Below are positions 25,339-34,881 of a DNA stretch of 64,000 nt, one piece after another. Each line of letters begins with the position of its first letter. Within the stretch, counting starts at the first letter, position 1. The DNA comes from DYJK01 sp040755055. Lineage in GTDB: Bacteria; Bacteroidota; Ignavibacteria; Ignavibacteriales; Melioribacteraceae. The translations under genes were made by a program, and so were the position numbers. The DNA lies in assembly GCA_040755055.1 (NCBI GenBank), contig JBFMBS010000008.1, positions 1 through 64,000 of the forward strand, in the 5' to 3' direction. Under the pieces are notes generated by a model that did not search any database, was not told where the DNA came from, and saw nothing but the letters and a program-made list of their open reading frames with translations.

Positions 25339-27435
25339 TTAATAATTCAACAATTCTTTCAATGAATTATAAATTTTATCCCGTGTTGGTAAAACAGCAT
25401 ATTCCAAATTAGGATGATACGGAACCGGTGCATCTTTAGCGCCGATTCTTCTAACCGGTCCATCAAGAGATTCAAAACAATTTTCTGTAATTAGTGCTGC
25501 TATCTCGGCTCCAAATCCGCCGGTCAATGTATCTTCATGAATTACCATCACCTTGCCGGTTTTACGAACAGAATTATATATAGTTTCAACATCCAATGGT
25601 GCGATTGTTCTCAGATCAATAAGTTCTACAGAGTATCCTTCTTCTTCCAAACGTTTGATTGCAAAATTAGACTCGTGTACCATTGCCCCGTAAGTGATAA
25701 CGGAAAGATCATTACCTTCCTTAACAATTTTTGCTTTACCGAATGGAATTAAATAATCGGCATCGGGTTCGGGAGTAGTTGCATAACTTTGGCGGTACAA
25801 CCCTTTATGTTCTAAAAATAAAACCGGGTCATTTATACGCAAAGCGGTTTTAAGCAAACCTTTAGCATCCGATGCATTTGACGGGTATGCAATCAACAGA
25901 CCTGGCATGTGAGCAAAAAAACCTTCTATATTCTGGCTATGATAGAGCCCGCCGTGGATGTAACCGCCAACTGCAACACGTGTAACGACCGGAGCTTCAA
26001 ATAAATTGTTAGAGCGGTAACGCATCATTACAAGTTCATCACGGAACTGCATGAATGCCGGCCAGATGTAATCCCCGAATTGTATCTCTACACAAGGTTT
26101 CAACCCGGTTAATGCCATACCGATTGCAACACCTTCAATACTTGCCTCTGCCAGAGGTGAATTAAAAACCCTATCATCGCCAAATCTTGTAGATAATCCT
26201 TTTGTGGCAGTGAAGACACCGCCTTTACCGTCGGCAACATCTTCCCCGAAAACATAAATTTTATTGTTGCGGTCCATCTCTTCCCGTAACGCATGATTTA
26301 TCGCATCGACCATTACAATCGGTTTACCGTCAATCTTTCCCTTGCTGTAATCCAATGAATCGCGTTTGCCTGATTCATCAAGAACATACATCGCAGCCGT
26401 TTCAGGTTTTGGATCCGCTTGTTTCAATGCCCAATCTGCAGCATCATTAATATGCTGATTAATTTCTTTTTGAAATTCTTCATAAGCAAGCTCTGTTAAA
26501 ATTCCTTTTTTAATCAGCTGATCCGAAAATAATTTTACCGGGTCGCGTTTCATATCTTCCATCAAGGAATCGCTGCTTCTGTATTTTTTTTGGTCATCTG
26601 AAGAAGAATGCGAGAACAATCTTACAACATGCGCTTCAACCATTGCCGGTCCCTTACCCTGGCGAGCATATTTAAACGCCGATTGAGCAACAGCGTTTGC
26701 TTGCAAGAAATCTGTTCCATCGACTTCAAGGCGTAATAAATTTTCGTAACCTTTCATCATTTCCAACACAGATCCGTTCTTGCCGGCAGTTTGGTTTTCA
26801 ACCGGTACAGAGATAGCCCATTTATTATTTTGAATAACAAACACTACCGGAAGTTTATCACGGGAAGCCCAATTTACTGCTTCATGAAATTCACCTTGGG
26901 ATGTTGTTCCCTCGCCGCTGCTAACATAGACAACGCCATTTATGTTTTGCTTTTTCAACGCAAGTGCAGTTCCAACTGCTTGTAAAAATTGCGTACCGGT
27001 AGGACTCGACTGCGTTGGTATATTAAATTCTTTTGACGACCAGTGACACGGCATTTGTCTGCCCCCGGTGAGAGGGTCGTCTGCTTTAGCAAGGTAAGCA
27101 AGAAAAAGTTCTTCAGGTTTTGTTCCAACAGAAATTGAAAAACACATATCTCTATAATAAGGATAAGCCCAATCAATGCCTTTTTTCATTGCAAGTCCGA
27201 ATGCAGTCTGTATAGCTTCGTGCCCGGCACCTGAAATTAAAAAGAAAGCTTTCCCTTGTTTAATTAATTTCATCACCTTGTTATCGATAGTACGTGAAAT
27301 ACTCATGATGCGGAGAACATTCATCAATTCATCTTTTGTCATTCCGCCGAATGAATCGATTTTACCGGTGGGTACGGTAATGTTCTCTTTTTTATCTAAA
27401 ACGGTAGCTGTTTCACTCTTGCCGTTTCTTGTCAT
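25339..27435 (-). CDS. Fused 2-oxoacid dehydrogenase E1 (alpha+beta)
   Basis: One 698-residue chain combines E1-alpha (about 30-350) and E1-beta (about 365-698), normally two proteins. The alpha part holds the TPP motif GEGTTSQGEFHEAVNWASR...QNN (174-204) and the phosphorylation-loop-like HSSSDD. The beta part starts at VMVDAINHALREEM and contains GEDVADGKGGVF and a transketolase-C domain. Such fusions are common in Bacteroidota and are usually annotated as 2-oxoisovalerate dehydrogenase; pyruvate is also possible. It decarboxylates the 2-oxoacid and passes the acyl group to E2 lipoyl arms. It lies 41 nt downstream of lipB. Confidence 0.94.
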   Translation of the reverse strand: MTRNGKSETATVLDKKENITVPTGKIDSFGGMTKDELMNVLRIMSISRTIDNKVMKLIKQGKAFFLISGAGHEAIQTAFGLAMKKGIDWAYPYYRDMCFSISVGTKPEELFLAYLAKADDPLTGGRQMPCHWSSKEFNIPTQSSPTGTQFLQAVGTALALKKQNINGVVYVSSGEGTTSQGEFHEAVNWASRDKLPVVFVIQNNKWAISVPVENQTAGKNGSVLEMMKGYENLLRLEVDGTDFLQANAVAQSAFKYARQGKGPAMVEAHVVRLFSHSSSDDQKKYRSSDSLMEDMKRDPVKLFSDQLIKKGILTELAYEEFQKEINQHINDAADWALKQADPKPETAAMYVLDESGKRDSLDYSKGKIDGKPIVMVDAINHALREEMDRNNKIYVFGEDVADGKGGVFTATKGLSTRFGDDRVFNSPLAEASIEGVAIGMALTGLKPCVEIQFGDYIWPAFMQFRDELVMMRYRSNNLFEAPVVTRVAVGGYIHGGLYHSQNIEGFFAHMPGLLIAYPSNASDAKGLLKTALRINDPVLFLEHKGLYRQSYATTPEPDADYLIPFGKAKIVKEGNDLSVITYGAMVHESNFAIKRLEEEGYSVELIDLRTIAPLDVETIYNSVRKTGKVMVIHEDTLTGGFGAEIAALITENCFESLDGPVRRIGAKDAPVPYHPNLEYAVLPTRDKIYNSLKELLNY

Positions 27436-27476
27436 GTTCTTTCCTTATACTTTTTTGAACAGTAATTTGTGCTGCT

Positions 27477-28193
27477 TTAAATTTGCTTCATCACTTCAGA
27501 AGAATATTTCTCTCTTGACATAAAATGAGTTTCAGAATAACCAAATATTTCTGCAAAATGCCTTACAATTTTTTCTTTAACTTCGCCCGGATCGATTTCC
27601 TTTTCCAATTCTCTGCTTAATGATGCAACATCTTTACCCCGGATTCCGCATGGGATAATTCCGCCGAAGTAATTTAAATCAGTGCTTATATTGAAAGCAA
27701 ATCCGTGCATGGTAACCCATCTGCTTACCTTAATCCCAATTGCGGCAATTTTTCTGTTATCAATCCAAACACCGGTGTATTTTGGATTGCGCTCTGTTTG
27801 CAAACCGTATTCAGCACAAGTTTTCATTATCACTTCTTCAAGCCCGCGCAGATATTCGTGCGTATCTTCTTTCCACTGGCTCAAATTGATTATCGGGTAA
27901 CCAACAATTTGTCCGGGACCGTGATATGTTATATCGCCGCCGCGGTCTATTTCATAAACACTTACACCAAGTTCTTTTAATTGCTCTTCTGTGCTAAGAA
28001 GATTTTCCTTTTCAGCAACTTTTCCAAGCGTATAAGTATGCGGATGCTCCAATAAAAACAACGTATCATTAATCCTATCATGAAGACGCAATTCAAAAAT
28101 TTCTTTTTGCAAATCCCATGCTTGTTTGTAATCAATAAAACCGAGATCGCAGTAATCTAAATTTCTATATATGGATTGCTTCGCCATTTGCAT
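27477..28193 (-). CDS. lipB: Lipoyl(octanoyl) transferase
   Basis: LipB moves octanoate from acyl carrier protein to the lipoyl lysine of E2, providing the substrate for LipA. The signature RGGDITYHGPGQIVGYPI is at 84-101, the catalytic pair is K155 (AAIGIKV) and C182 (IIPCGI), and the length of 238 is normal. The gene overlaps the 3' end of lpd by 29 nt if the ATG at 28193 is used, or 23 nt with the ATG at 28187. The overlap and shared strand show that it is co-transcribed with lpd. Confidence 0.96.
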   Translation of the reverse strand: MQMAKQSIYRNLDYCDLGFIDYKQAWDLQKEIFELRLHDRINDTLFLLEHPHTYTLGKVAEKENLLSTEEQLKELGVSVYEIDRGGDITYHGPGQIVGYPIINLSQWKEDTHEYLRGLEEVIMKTCAEYGLQTERNPKYTGVWIDNRKIAAIGIKVSRWVTMHGFAFNISTDLNYFGGIIPCGIRGKDVASLSRELEKEIDPGEVKEKIVRHFAEIFGYSETHFMSREKYSSEVMKQI

Positions 28194-29568
28194 TAGCTGC
28201 CGCTTCCATTATTGATTCAGATAATGTAGGATGAGCATGAACAGTCTTAATAATACTTTCATAAGTAGCTTCAAGGGATTTTGCAAGAGTTAATTCAGCA
28301 ATCATCTCCGTTGCTTCCGGTCCAATTATGTGAGCACCGAGCAGTTCGCCGTACTTAGCATCAAAAATCAGTTTAACAAACCCGTCCCTTTCACCTATAG
28401 CAAAAGCTTTTCCGCTTGCCATAAACGGAAATTTCCCGATCTTCAACTGATAGCCGGCTTCTAAAGCGGTCTTCTCCGTCATTCCAACACTTGCAACTTG
28501 AGGAAGACAATATGTACATCCCGGTATATTATCATAGTTGACCGGTGCTGTATCTAATCCTTTAATATTTTCGATACAGTTAATTCCTTCTGCCGATGCA
28601 ACGTGAGCAAGCCACGGTGGACCGATTACATCACCGATTGCATAGATGCCCGTAATATTTGTTTGATAATTTGATTTATCAACTTTTATGTGATTTTTAA
28701 ATAATTCTACGCCAAGTTCTTCCAGACCAAATCCCTCTACGTTTCCGGTTACGCCTATTGCATTCAAAACTTTTTCAGCTTTTAATTCAATCTTCTTTCC
28801 ATCTTTTTCGATTGTTACAACAACAGCATCACCTTTAACTTCAGCTTTTTCAACTTTAGCCGATGTGTGTATTTCAATTCCTCTTTTCTTTAATGATTTG
28901 GTTAGTGCCTCTGCAACTTCTTTATCCTCAACCGGAAGAATTTGATCTAACATCTCTACGACCGTAACTTTTGTGCCCAGTACCGAATAAAAATATGCGA
29001 ACTCAATTCCAATCGCACCGGCTCCGATTACAATTAGATCTTTCGGCTGCTTTTCAAGATTCATCGCTTCTGTGGAAGTGATGATATTTTTTTTATCTAC
29101 CGGGATAGAAGGAACGGTTTTGGGTCGAGCACCGGTAGCAATAATTATTTTATCTGCGCTAATAGAATCGATTTTCTTCCCGTCATTGTCAAAAACATCG
29201 ATCCGGTTTTTCGAAACTAGTTTTCCAAATCCGCGAATTCTATCAACTTTATTTTTCTTTACAAGCAGTTCAACATTTTTAGTAATTCGGTCGGAAATAT
29301 CACGGCTTCGTTTAATGATTTTGTTAAAATCAAATTTCAATCCTTCTACAGAAATACCAAACTCACTCGAGTGGTTTTTCATTATATCAAAAATCTCGGC
29401 GTTTTTTAACAAAGATTTAGTCGGGATACAACCCCAATTCAGACAAACACCGCCTAAATTATCTTTATCGATTACAACAGTCTTAAATCCTAACTGCCCG
29501 GCACGAATAGCAACCACATAACCGCCGGGACCCCCTCCTAAAATTGCAATTTCATAGTTTTTGCTCAT
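28165..29568 (-). CDS. lpdA: Dihydrolipoyl dehydrogenase (E3)
   Basis: FAD-dependent E3 that reoxidises dihydrolipoamide on E2 and reduces NAD+. It has an N-terminal FAD motif GGGPGGYV (11-18), the redox-active disulfide C42/C47 (GGVCLNWGCIPTKS), an NAD-binding VIGAGAIGIEFAYFY segment near 180, and the catalytic HAHPTLSE at 444-451. The length of 467 is normal. It is first in the five-gene group lpd-lipB-E1-E2-lipA, which together make and lipoylate one dehydrogenase complex. Confidence 0.97.
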   Translation of the reverse strand: MSKNYEIAILGGGPGGYVVAIRAGQLGFKTVVIDKDNLGGVCLNWGCIPTKSLLKNAEIFDIMKNHSSEFGISVEGLKFDFNKIIKRSRDISDRITKNVELLVKKNKVDRIRGFGKLVSKNRIDVFDNDGKKIDSISADKIIIATGARPKTVPSIPVDKKNIITSTEAMNLEKQPKDLIVIGAGAIGIEFAYFYSVLGTKVTVVEMLDQILPVEDKEVAEALTKSLKKRGIEIHTSAKVEKAEVKGDAVVVTIEKDGKKIELKAEKVLNAIGVTGNVEGFGLEELGVELFKNHIKVDKSNYQTNITGIYAIGDVIGPPWLAHVASAEGINCIENIKGLDTAPVNYDNIPGCTYCLPQVASVGMTEKTALEAGYQLKIGKFPFMASGKAFAIGERDGFVKLIFDAKYGELLGAHIIGPEATEMIAELTLAKSLEATYESIIKTVHAHPTLSESIMEAAANANGEAIHI

Positions 29569-29684
29569 TAAATTATCCGAAATGATTTGAGTATTGGCTT
29601 CGAAATATAACTATATAACCCCTTAAAACAAACATGAGCTCCTTTTATAACTACTAACAAGGTTTAAGCGGTAAATGTTCAATC

Positions 29685-29888
29685 GAATGCAGAATGATGA
29701 ACTCAGAATGCAGAACGTAGAAGGAATTGAATAATAAGAAACTATCTACAAGTACAAGGTTAGAAAAACGAAGTACGAATTTTTAAATGCATGGGTGCAT
29801 GACTGCACGGAAGCATGAAAAAACTTTTTGTATTCGACAAAGAAAAATAGTTTGTCTCGCATCTTACGTCTCACATCTAGCGTTCATT
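29685..29888. repeat. Cluster of four short-period degenerate arrays
   Basis: In the 327-nt spacer between lpd and nth: GAATGCA-type heptamers, six in phase (29685-29726); CGAAGTA-type heptamers (29748-29789), which are the reverse complement of the CGTACTT array at 22606; four octamers TGCATGGG, TGCATGAC, TGCACGGA, AGCATGAA (29788-29819); and RTCTnRC heptamers (29854-29888). The first 115 nt of the spacer show nothing. Confidence 0.65.
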
Positions 29889-29895
29889 ACCAGTA

Positions 29896-30597
29896 TCAAG
29901 AACCAACATTATCAAGCAGCATAAAATCTCTTTTCTTTCCGGCAGAAGTGTTGTTCAAATTTTTCTGCGGATATTTGCAGATGTCAATCAAAGGACAAAC
30001 GCCGCAGTTCGGTTTTGCCGGCTTGCATATTTCGCGTCCGAGTCGTATTAAGTTTGTATGGAATGAGTGAGCAATTCCATCGGGGAAATTTTTATTAAGC
30101 GCATAAAAAGTTTTATCCGGCGTTTTTGCCGAGACAATTCCAATCCGGTTTGTAGTTCTATGCACGTGTGTATCAGCTGGGCAAACATTTCTATCGAGCG
30201 CAAATAACAAAACACAACTTGCAGTTTTAACACCAATCCCTTTAAATGATGTTAATAGTTCTATCGCTTTTTCATTATCGTAATCTCGGATAAAATTAAG
30301 ATTGACTTTTCCTTTTGTTCCTAAATTTGCTATTAGGTTTTTTATCGCAAATGATTTTTGTTTGGCAAGACCGGCAATACGTATCAGCTTTTCAATCGAG
30401 GTTCTCTTAACATCCAGCAGCTGTTCCCACGATTTGTACCGATCTTTCAAAGTGCGGAATGCTTTATATGAGTTATTGTCGTTGGTGTTTTGTGATAGGA
30501 TTGTGGCAATTAAAAGGTCTAGCGGATCGGGAAGTTTTTTACTTCGCTTAGGTATGCCGAATTTATCAATCAATATTTTGTTAACAGCTATTATCAA
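29896..30597 (-). CDS. nth: Endonuclease III-type DNA glycosylase
   Basis: Base-excision repair glycosylase/AP lyase for oxidised pyrimidines. The helix-hairpin-helix LTSFKGIGVKTA contains the catalytic lysine, the catalytic Asp is in PADTHVHR, and a C-terminal [4Fe-4S] cluster is bound by C-x6-C-x2-C-x5-C (ICKPAKPNCGVCPLIDIC). The 233 residues are slightly longer than E. coli Nth. No ATG is present at the 5' end; TTG at 30597 is the most plausible start but the ribosome binding site is weak. It appears monocistronic. Confidence 0.93.
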   Translation of the reverse strand: MIIAVNKILIDKFGIPKRSKKLPDPLDLLIATILSQNTNDNNSYKAFRTLKDRYKSWEQLLDVKRTSIEKLIRIAGLAKQKSFAIKNLIANLGTKGKVNLNFIRDYDNEKAIELLTSFKGIGVKTASCVLLFALDRNVCPADTHVHRTTNRIGIVSAKTPDKTFYALNKNFPDGIAHSFHTNLIRLGREICKPAKPNCGVCPLIDICKYPQKNLNNTSAGKKRDFMLLDNVGS

Positions 30598-30651
30598 TAC
30601 TAAACTTAATTTTTGATAACCAGAAAATAAAAAATTAACCGGAGATAAAAA

Positions 30652-32256
30652 TCAGTTCACTTTATATATCGGGATTGAGACAAAAAATTTACTCCCCTTT
30701 CCTTCTTCACTCTCTACCCAAATACTTCCGCCTTGTTTCTCACAGAATTCTTTACATAGAATTAACCCAAGCCCGGTTCCTTTTTCTTTTGCACAACCGA
30801 TCTCTTTGTTATTCACATCGATTCTAAAAAGTTTTTTAAGATCGCTTTCGTTCATACCGATGCCGGTATCTTCAACCGACATTTTAACATAGCCGCCTTC
30901 ATCGGCAGCGTTAATAGAAACAATGCCGCCTTCCGACGTAAACTTTATTCCGTTTGTAAGCAAATTGCGGATGATCGTTGAAAGCAGATTTTTATCGGCA
31001 TAAACCATCAATGCTGAATTTGCATTAACCTTTAGAACAATATTTTTTTTGTTTGCCTGGGTAGTAACAAGTTTAATACTTTCTTTAATAATATTTTTTA
31101 ACGATAACGATTCAAGGTTAACCTGGATTAAATCCGATTGTGCACGTGACCAGTTCAATAAATCTTCCAGCAATTTCTGGGTATTGCCGGCTGTATCGTA
31201 AATTATCTTGATAAGTTCCTTCTTCTCCTGGTCTGTTAGTTCGCTATAATCTTCTTCCAATATTTGGGATGTACCCAGCATAGTAAATACCGGGTTCTTT
31301 AAATCATGACCGATGATAGAGAAGAGTTTATCTTTTGCCGAGTTCAATTGCTGCAGCTTAAATTCTGATTCTGCAAGCTGGTTGTTCAGTTCAACATATC
31401 TCCCGGCTTCTTGTTCAATCTGGTCGCGTGAGTATGCAATATCCTGGAGTATTTTTTCTCTTTCTATTTCGGCTAAAATTCTCTCAGAAATATCGCGCAG
31501 TATGAAAAGAATAAGGATCGGGCGATCAATTTCGTTTTTAATCACATCGATATTAGACTCCACATGGAAAACCGTTCCATCACTTCTGATTAATCGAAAA
31601 GTGCAGAACTTTAGATGTTTACCTTCTCTTATACTCTCAAGAATATCCGTAACAATCTGCCGGTCCTCTTCAAAGATATAATCGCCTATCTGTTTATCGA
31701 ATAAATTTTCTACGGAGATGCTGCCCACCATTTCTACAAATTTGTTTGATGCAGATGAAATTTTGCCGTCGAGTTCGGTTGTTACAATTCCATCAGGCGA
31801 GGTTGAAAGAATTGATTCTGAAAGTAATTCACTCACCATAAAACTCTCTTCGGCATCATTATCTGTTTTTTTCTCTGCCTTAATCATCGAACCGGTGATA
31901 ACGCCGTAAGGACTTTTAATCGGGTTAAAATTTATTTCGTAATCATCGCCTCTAATTTCTGCAAATGCAAAAACTCCTCTTATATTATTTCCGGTGAGAG
32001 CGTGGTTGATGTGTGTCTGCCAATATTCAACGTCTTTGTAGGGGATTAACGAAAGAAAATCATCGCCGGTTTTTATTTCAACGGAAAATGTTTTTAAGAA
32101 ATATTCTTTAAAGTTATTGTTAAACGCAAGCAGCCGGTAATCATTATCAACGAACCAGGTGAAATCATCCGTAGAATTAATCATCGTCTCAAGGAGATGT
32201 CCGTAATCAATACTATCAAGGAAATAATCTTCCCTCACTTTTTTCTGTAAAAGCAT
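30652..32256 (-). CDS. PAS-domain histidine kinase
   Basis: A 534-residue soluble sensor kinase. Two PAS domains (about 15-128 and 140-260, the second with a PAC motif ending in ILRDISERI), a coiled coil (262-305), HisKA with H317 (FSIIGHDLKNPVFTMLG), and HATPase with N-box NLLTNGIKFT and G-boxes DTGIGM and GTGLGL. No transmembrane segment and no partner response regulator nearby, so it is an orphan kinase. It diverges from the phosphohexomutase gene on the other strand. Confidence 0.92.
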   Translation of the reverse strand: MLLQKKVREDYFLDSIDYGHLLETMINSTDDFTWFVDNDYRLLAFNNNFKEYFLKTFSVEIKTGDDFLSLIPYKDVEYWQTHINHALTGNNIRGVFAFAEIRGDDYEINFNPIKSPYGVITGSMIKAEKKTDNDAEESFMVSELLSESILSTSPDGIVTTELDGKISSASNKFVEMVGSISVENLFDKQIGDYIFEEDRQIVTDILESIREGKHLKFCTFRLIRSDGTVFHVESNIDVIKNEIDRPILILFILRDISERILAEIEREKILQDIAYSRDQIEQEAGRYVELNNQLAESEFKLQQLNSAKDKLFSIIGHDLKNPVFTMLGTSQILEEDYSELTDQEKKELIKIIYDTAGNTQKLLEDLLNWSRAQSDLIQVNLESLSLKNIIKESIKLVTTQANKKNIVLKVNANSALMVYADKNLLSTIIRNLLTNGIKFTSEGGIVSINAADEGGYVKMSVEDTGIGMNESDLKKLFRIDVNNKEIGCAKEKGTGLGLILCKEFCEKQGGSIWVESEEGKGSKFFVSIPIYKVN

Positions 32257-32400
32257 TTCACCCTCTAATTTTCATGCGAGACTGTAGAACATCTCCAACT
32301 ATTATCGTAAACTTTTTAAGATTGTTTAGTTTTTCATTTTTTGATATTGTTACTATAAGATTTGATCGATTTATTGCATCAACCAGTAAACAGAGGAATT

Positions 32401-33747
32401 ATGTCAACATTAATGGTTAGCATTTCGGGCATACGCGGTATTGTTGGTGATGGATTGGACCCGCAAACAATAGTTCAATACACTTCAGCATACTCGGATT
32501 TTTGCGGAAAAGGTAAAATTGTTTTAGGAAGCGATGGTAGAATATCCGGCGATATGGTACGCAATATTGTTACCGGGACTTTGCTTGCAAAAGGAAACGA
32601 TGTGATTGATATCGGAATATGCCCTACTCCTACTGTTCTATTCAATGTAAAAAAATTAAAAGCTGCCGGGGGAATACAAATTTCTGCAAGCCATAACCCG
32701 AACGAATGGAATGCACTCAAACTTTTAAATAAGAACGGCGAATTTATGAGTCCGGAAGAACACGCCGTGATGATAAATCTTTTGCCAAATGCTTCCGTTA
32801 AATATTCTGTATGGAATAGATTGGGAAGTTACCGGAAATACGATAAAGGGCTTGATGATCATATTGATGCTGTACTGAAAATGAAGTTCATCGATGTAAA
32901 TAAGATTCGAAGAAAAAAATTCAAAGTGCTGCTCGATTGTGTGAATGGTGCCGGAAGTTACGCAATGCCTTTACTGTTGAAAAAATTAGGTTGTAACGTA
33001 ATTGAAATTAATTGTAACAAGAATGGAATTTTTCCGCGATTACCCGAACCGATACCCGAAAATTTAACCGCAACTATGAAAGCTGTTAAGAAACACAAAG
33101 CCGATATTGGAATTGTTGTTGATCCCGACGTTGACCGTTTAGTATTGATAACCGAAAAAGGTGAACCATTCGGCGAAGAGAATACAATAACACAAGCTGT
33201 TAAATTTTACCTTGGCAAGAAAAAGGGCAACGTTGCTGTAAATCTTTCTACAACACGGGCAGTTGATGACGTTGCCGTACAAACAAATTCAAGAGTTTAT
33301 CGCGCACCGGTTGGCGAAGCAAATGTTGTGAAGAAAATGAAAGAAGTTCATGCAGTTATAGGCGGCGAAGGAAGCGGAGGTGTAATCGTTCCGAACGTTA
33401 ACTTTGGAAGAGATGCTTTGGTTGGTACTGTAATTATGCTGCAGCATCTCCTCGAGTCCGGCGGAAAGATGAGTGAGCTAAAAAAATCTCTACCACAATA
33501 TTATATTCAGAAAAGTAAAATTGAAATCGGCAGTAATAATCCGGATAACATCATTTCACGTTTGTTAGAGCAGTATAAAAATAACCACGTTAATACGGAA
33601 GATGGACTACGAATCGATTTTGAGAATCATTGGGTTCACTTGCGCAAATCGAATACAGAGCCAATCATCAGGTGTATAGTTGAAGCAAAATCGAAAGAAG
33701 AAGCGGCTAAATATTCTGAATTGTATCTACAAGAAATCCAAAACTAA
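32401..33747 (+). CDS. Phosphoglucosamine mutase / phosphomannomutase family
   Basis: Alpha-D-phosphohexomutase of 448 residues. The phosphoserine loop ISASHNPNEWNALK, the metal loop DPDVDRLV and the sugar-binding loop GEGSGG are intact, and the N-terminal GIRGIVGDGLDPQ is typical. GlmM (glucosamine-1-phosphate for peptidoglycan) is the most likely role, but ManB/Pgm activity cannot be excluded. The frame is open from 32362; I chose the ATG at 32401 because GAGG lies directly upstream and the family starts there. It is followed after 26 nt by menC. Confidence 0.92.
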   Translation: MSTLMVSISGIRGIVGDGLDPQTIVQYTSAYSDFCGKGKIVLGSDGRISGDMVRNIVTGTLLAKGNDVIDIGICPTPTVLFNVKKLKAAGGIQISASHNPNEWNALKLLNKNGEFMSPEEHAVMINLLPNASVKYSVWNRLGSYRKYDKGLDDHIDAVLKMKFIDVNKIRRKKFKVLLDCVNGAGSYAMPLLLKKLGCNVIEINCNKNGIFPRLPEPIPENLTATMKAVKKHKADIGIVVDPDVDRLVLITEKGEPFGEENTITQAVKFYLGKKKGNVAVNLSTTRAVDDVAVQTNSRVYRAPVGEANVVKKMKEVHAVIGGEGSGGVIVPNVNFGRDALVGTVIMLQHLLESGGKMSELKKSLPQYYIQKSKIEIGSNNPDNIISRLLEQYKNNHVNTEDGLRIDFENHWVHLRKSNTEPIIRCIVEAKSKEEAAKYSELYLQEIQN

Positions 33748-33773
33748 AACGTAAAAAATTTGCAGTGTGTTAA

Positions 33774-34880
33774 ATGCTGATTGATAAGATTGAGCTTTTC
33801 CATGTTAAGTTGAAATTGGTCTCGCCATTTGTAACGTCATTAGGTGTTGAAACCGACGTAGAACATGTTATTGTACGGGTTGATAGTGAAGGATTAACCG
33901 GTTGGGGTGAATCGGTTGCAGAAGCTTATCCATTCTATTCTTATGAAACAGTTCAAACTGTACGATATATTCTTCGCGATTTCATAATTCCCCAGATTCT
34001 CGGAAAGAATATTAAGAGTGTCCAGGAAGTGGCTGATATCGGTTCTCCTATAAGAGGTCATATGATGGCTAAAGCCGGTTTGGAAGCAGCACTATGGGAT
34101 TTATTTGCCAAAGCAGAAAATGTTTCGTTATCTAAAATGTTGGGAGGTACACGGGAAAGAATTGATGTTGGTGTCAGTATTGGAATTCAACCTTCAACAA
34201 CCGAATTAATTAGAAAAACCGAGGAATATTTAAAGGACGGTTACAAACGAATTAAAATTAAAATAGCACCGGGAAAAGATCTGCAATATGTGTCGGCTTT
34301 ACGAAAAGAATTCCCGGAAATTCTATTACAAGTTGATGCGAATTCTGCTTACACACTTGATGATATCAACCTATTCAGATCGATGGATAATTATAGTCTG
34401 TTGCTAATCGAACAGCCATTAGGGCAAGACGATATAATTGATCATTCTAAATTACAAGGAGAAATTAAAACTCCAATTTGTCTTGATGAAAGTATCCGTT
34501 CATTAGCCGATACACGCGCGGCAATCGAACTGAACAGCTGCAGAATAATAAATATCAAGCCAGGACGTGTAGGCGGATTCACAGAGTCAAAATTGATCCA
34601 TGATTACTGCGAGTCGAATAACATCCCGGTATGGCACGGCGGTATGCTGGAATCAGGAATTGGCAGAGCCGGGAATGTTGCTCTTGCATCTCTTCCAAAT
34701 TTTACACTGCCCGGTGATATCTCAGCAAGCAACAGATATTACAAGGAAGATATTGTTGACCCGGAATTTGTTCTTGCCGTTGATGGAACAATGGCTGTTC
34801 CTACAAAACCAGGTATCGGTGTTGAAGTTTTATTGGACAAATTGGAAAAGGTAACCGTAACAAAAGAAATATTTCATTAA
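33774..34880 (+). CDS. menC: o-Succinylbenzoate synthase (enolase superfamily)
   Basis: Dehydrates SHCHC to o-succinylbenzoate in menaquinone synthesis. 368 residues of the 'type 2' MenC/NSAR group. The catalytic set of the muconate-cycloisomerase subgroup is present: K161/K163 (KRIKIKIAPG), metal ligands D188 (VDANSAY), E213 (IEQPL) and D238 (LDES), and K262 (NIKPGRVGG). Close relatives can act as N-succinylamino-acid racemases, so a second activity is possible. No other men gene is here. It converges with typA, the two stops being 1 nt apart. Confidence 0.9.
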   Translation: MLIDKIELFHVKLKLVSPFVTSLGVETDVEHVIVRVDSEGLTGWGESVAEAYPFYSYETVQTVRYILRDFIIPQILGKNIKSVQEVADIGSPIRGHMMAKAGLEAALWDLFAKAENVSLSKMLGGTRERIDVGVSIGIQPSTTELIRKTEEYLKDGYKRIKIKIAPGKDLQYVSALRKEFPEILLQVDANSAYTLDDINLFRSMDNYSLLLIEQPLGQDDIIDHSKLQGEIKTPICLDESIRSLADTRAAIELNSCRIINIKPGRVGGFTESKLIHDYCESNNIPVWHGGMLESGIGRAGNVALASLPNFTLPGDISASNRYYKEDIVDPEFVLAVDGTMAVPTKPGIGVEVLLDKLEKVTVTKEIFH

Positions 34881-34881
34881 A

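Noticed and set aside
32362..32400. Upstream start for the phosphohexomutase
   Set aside because: The 13 extra residues are not family-like, while the ATG at 32401 has a GAGG site.
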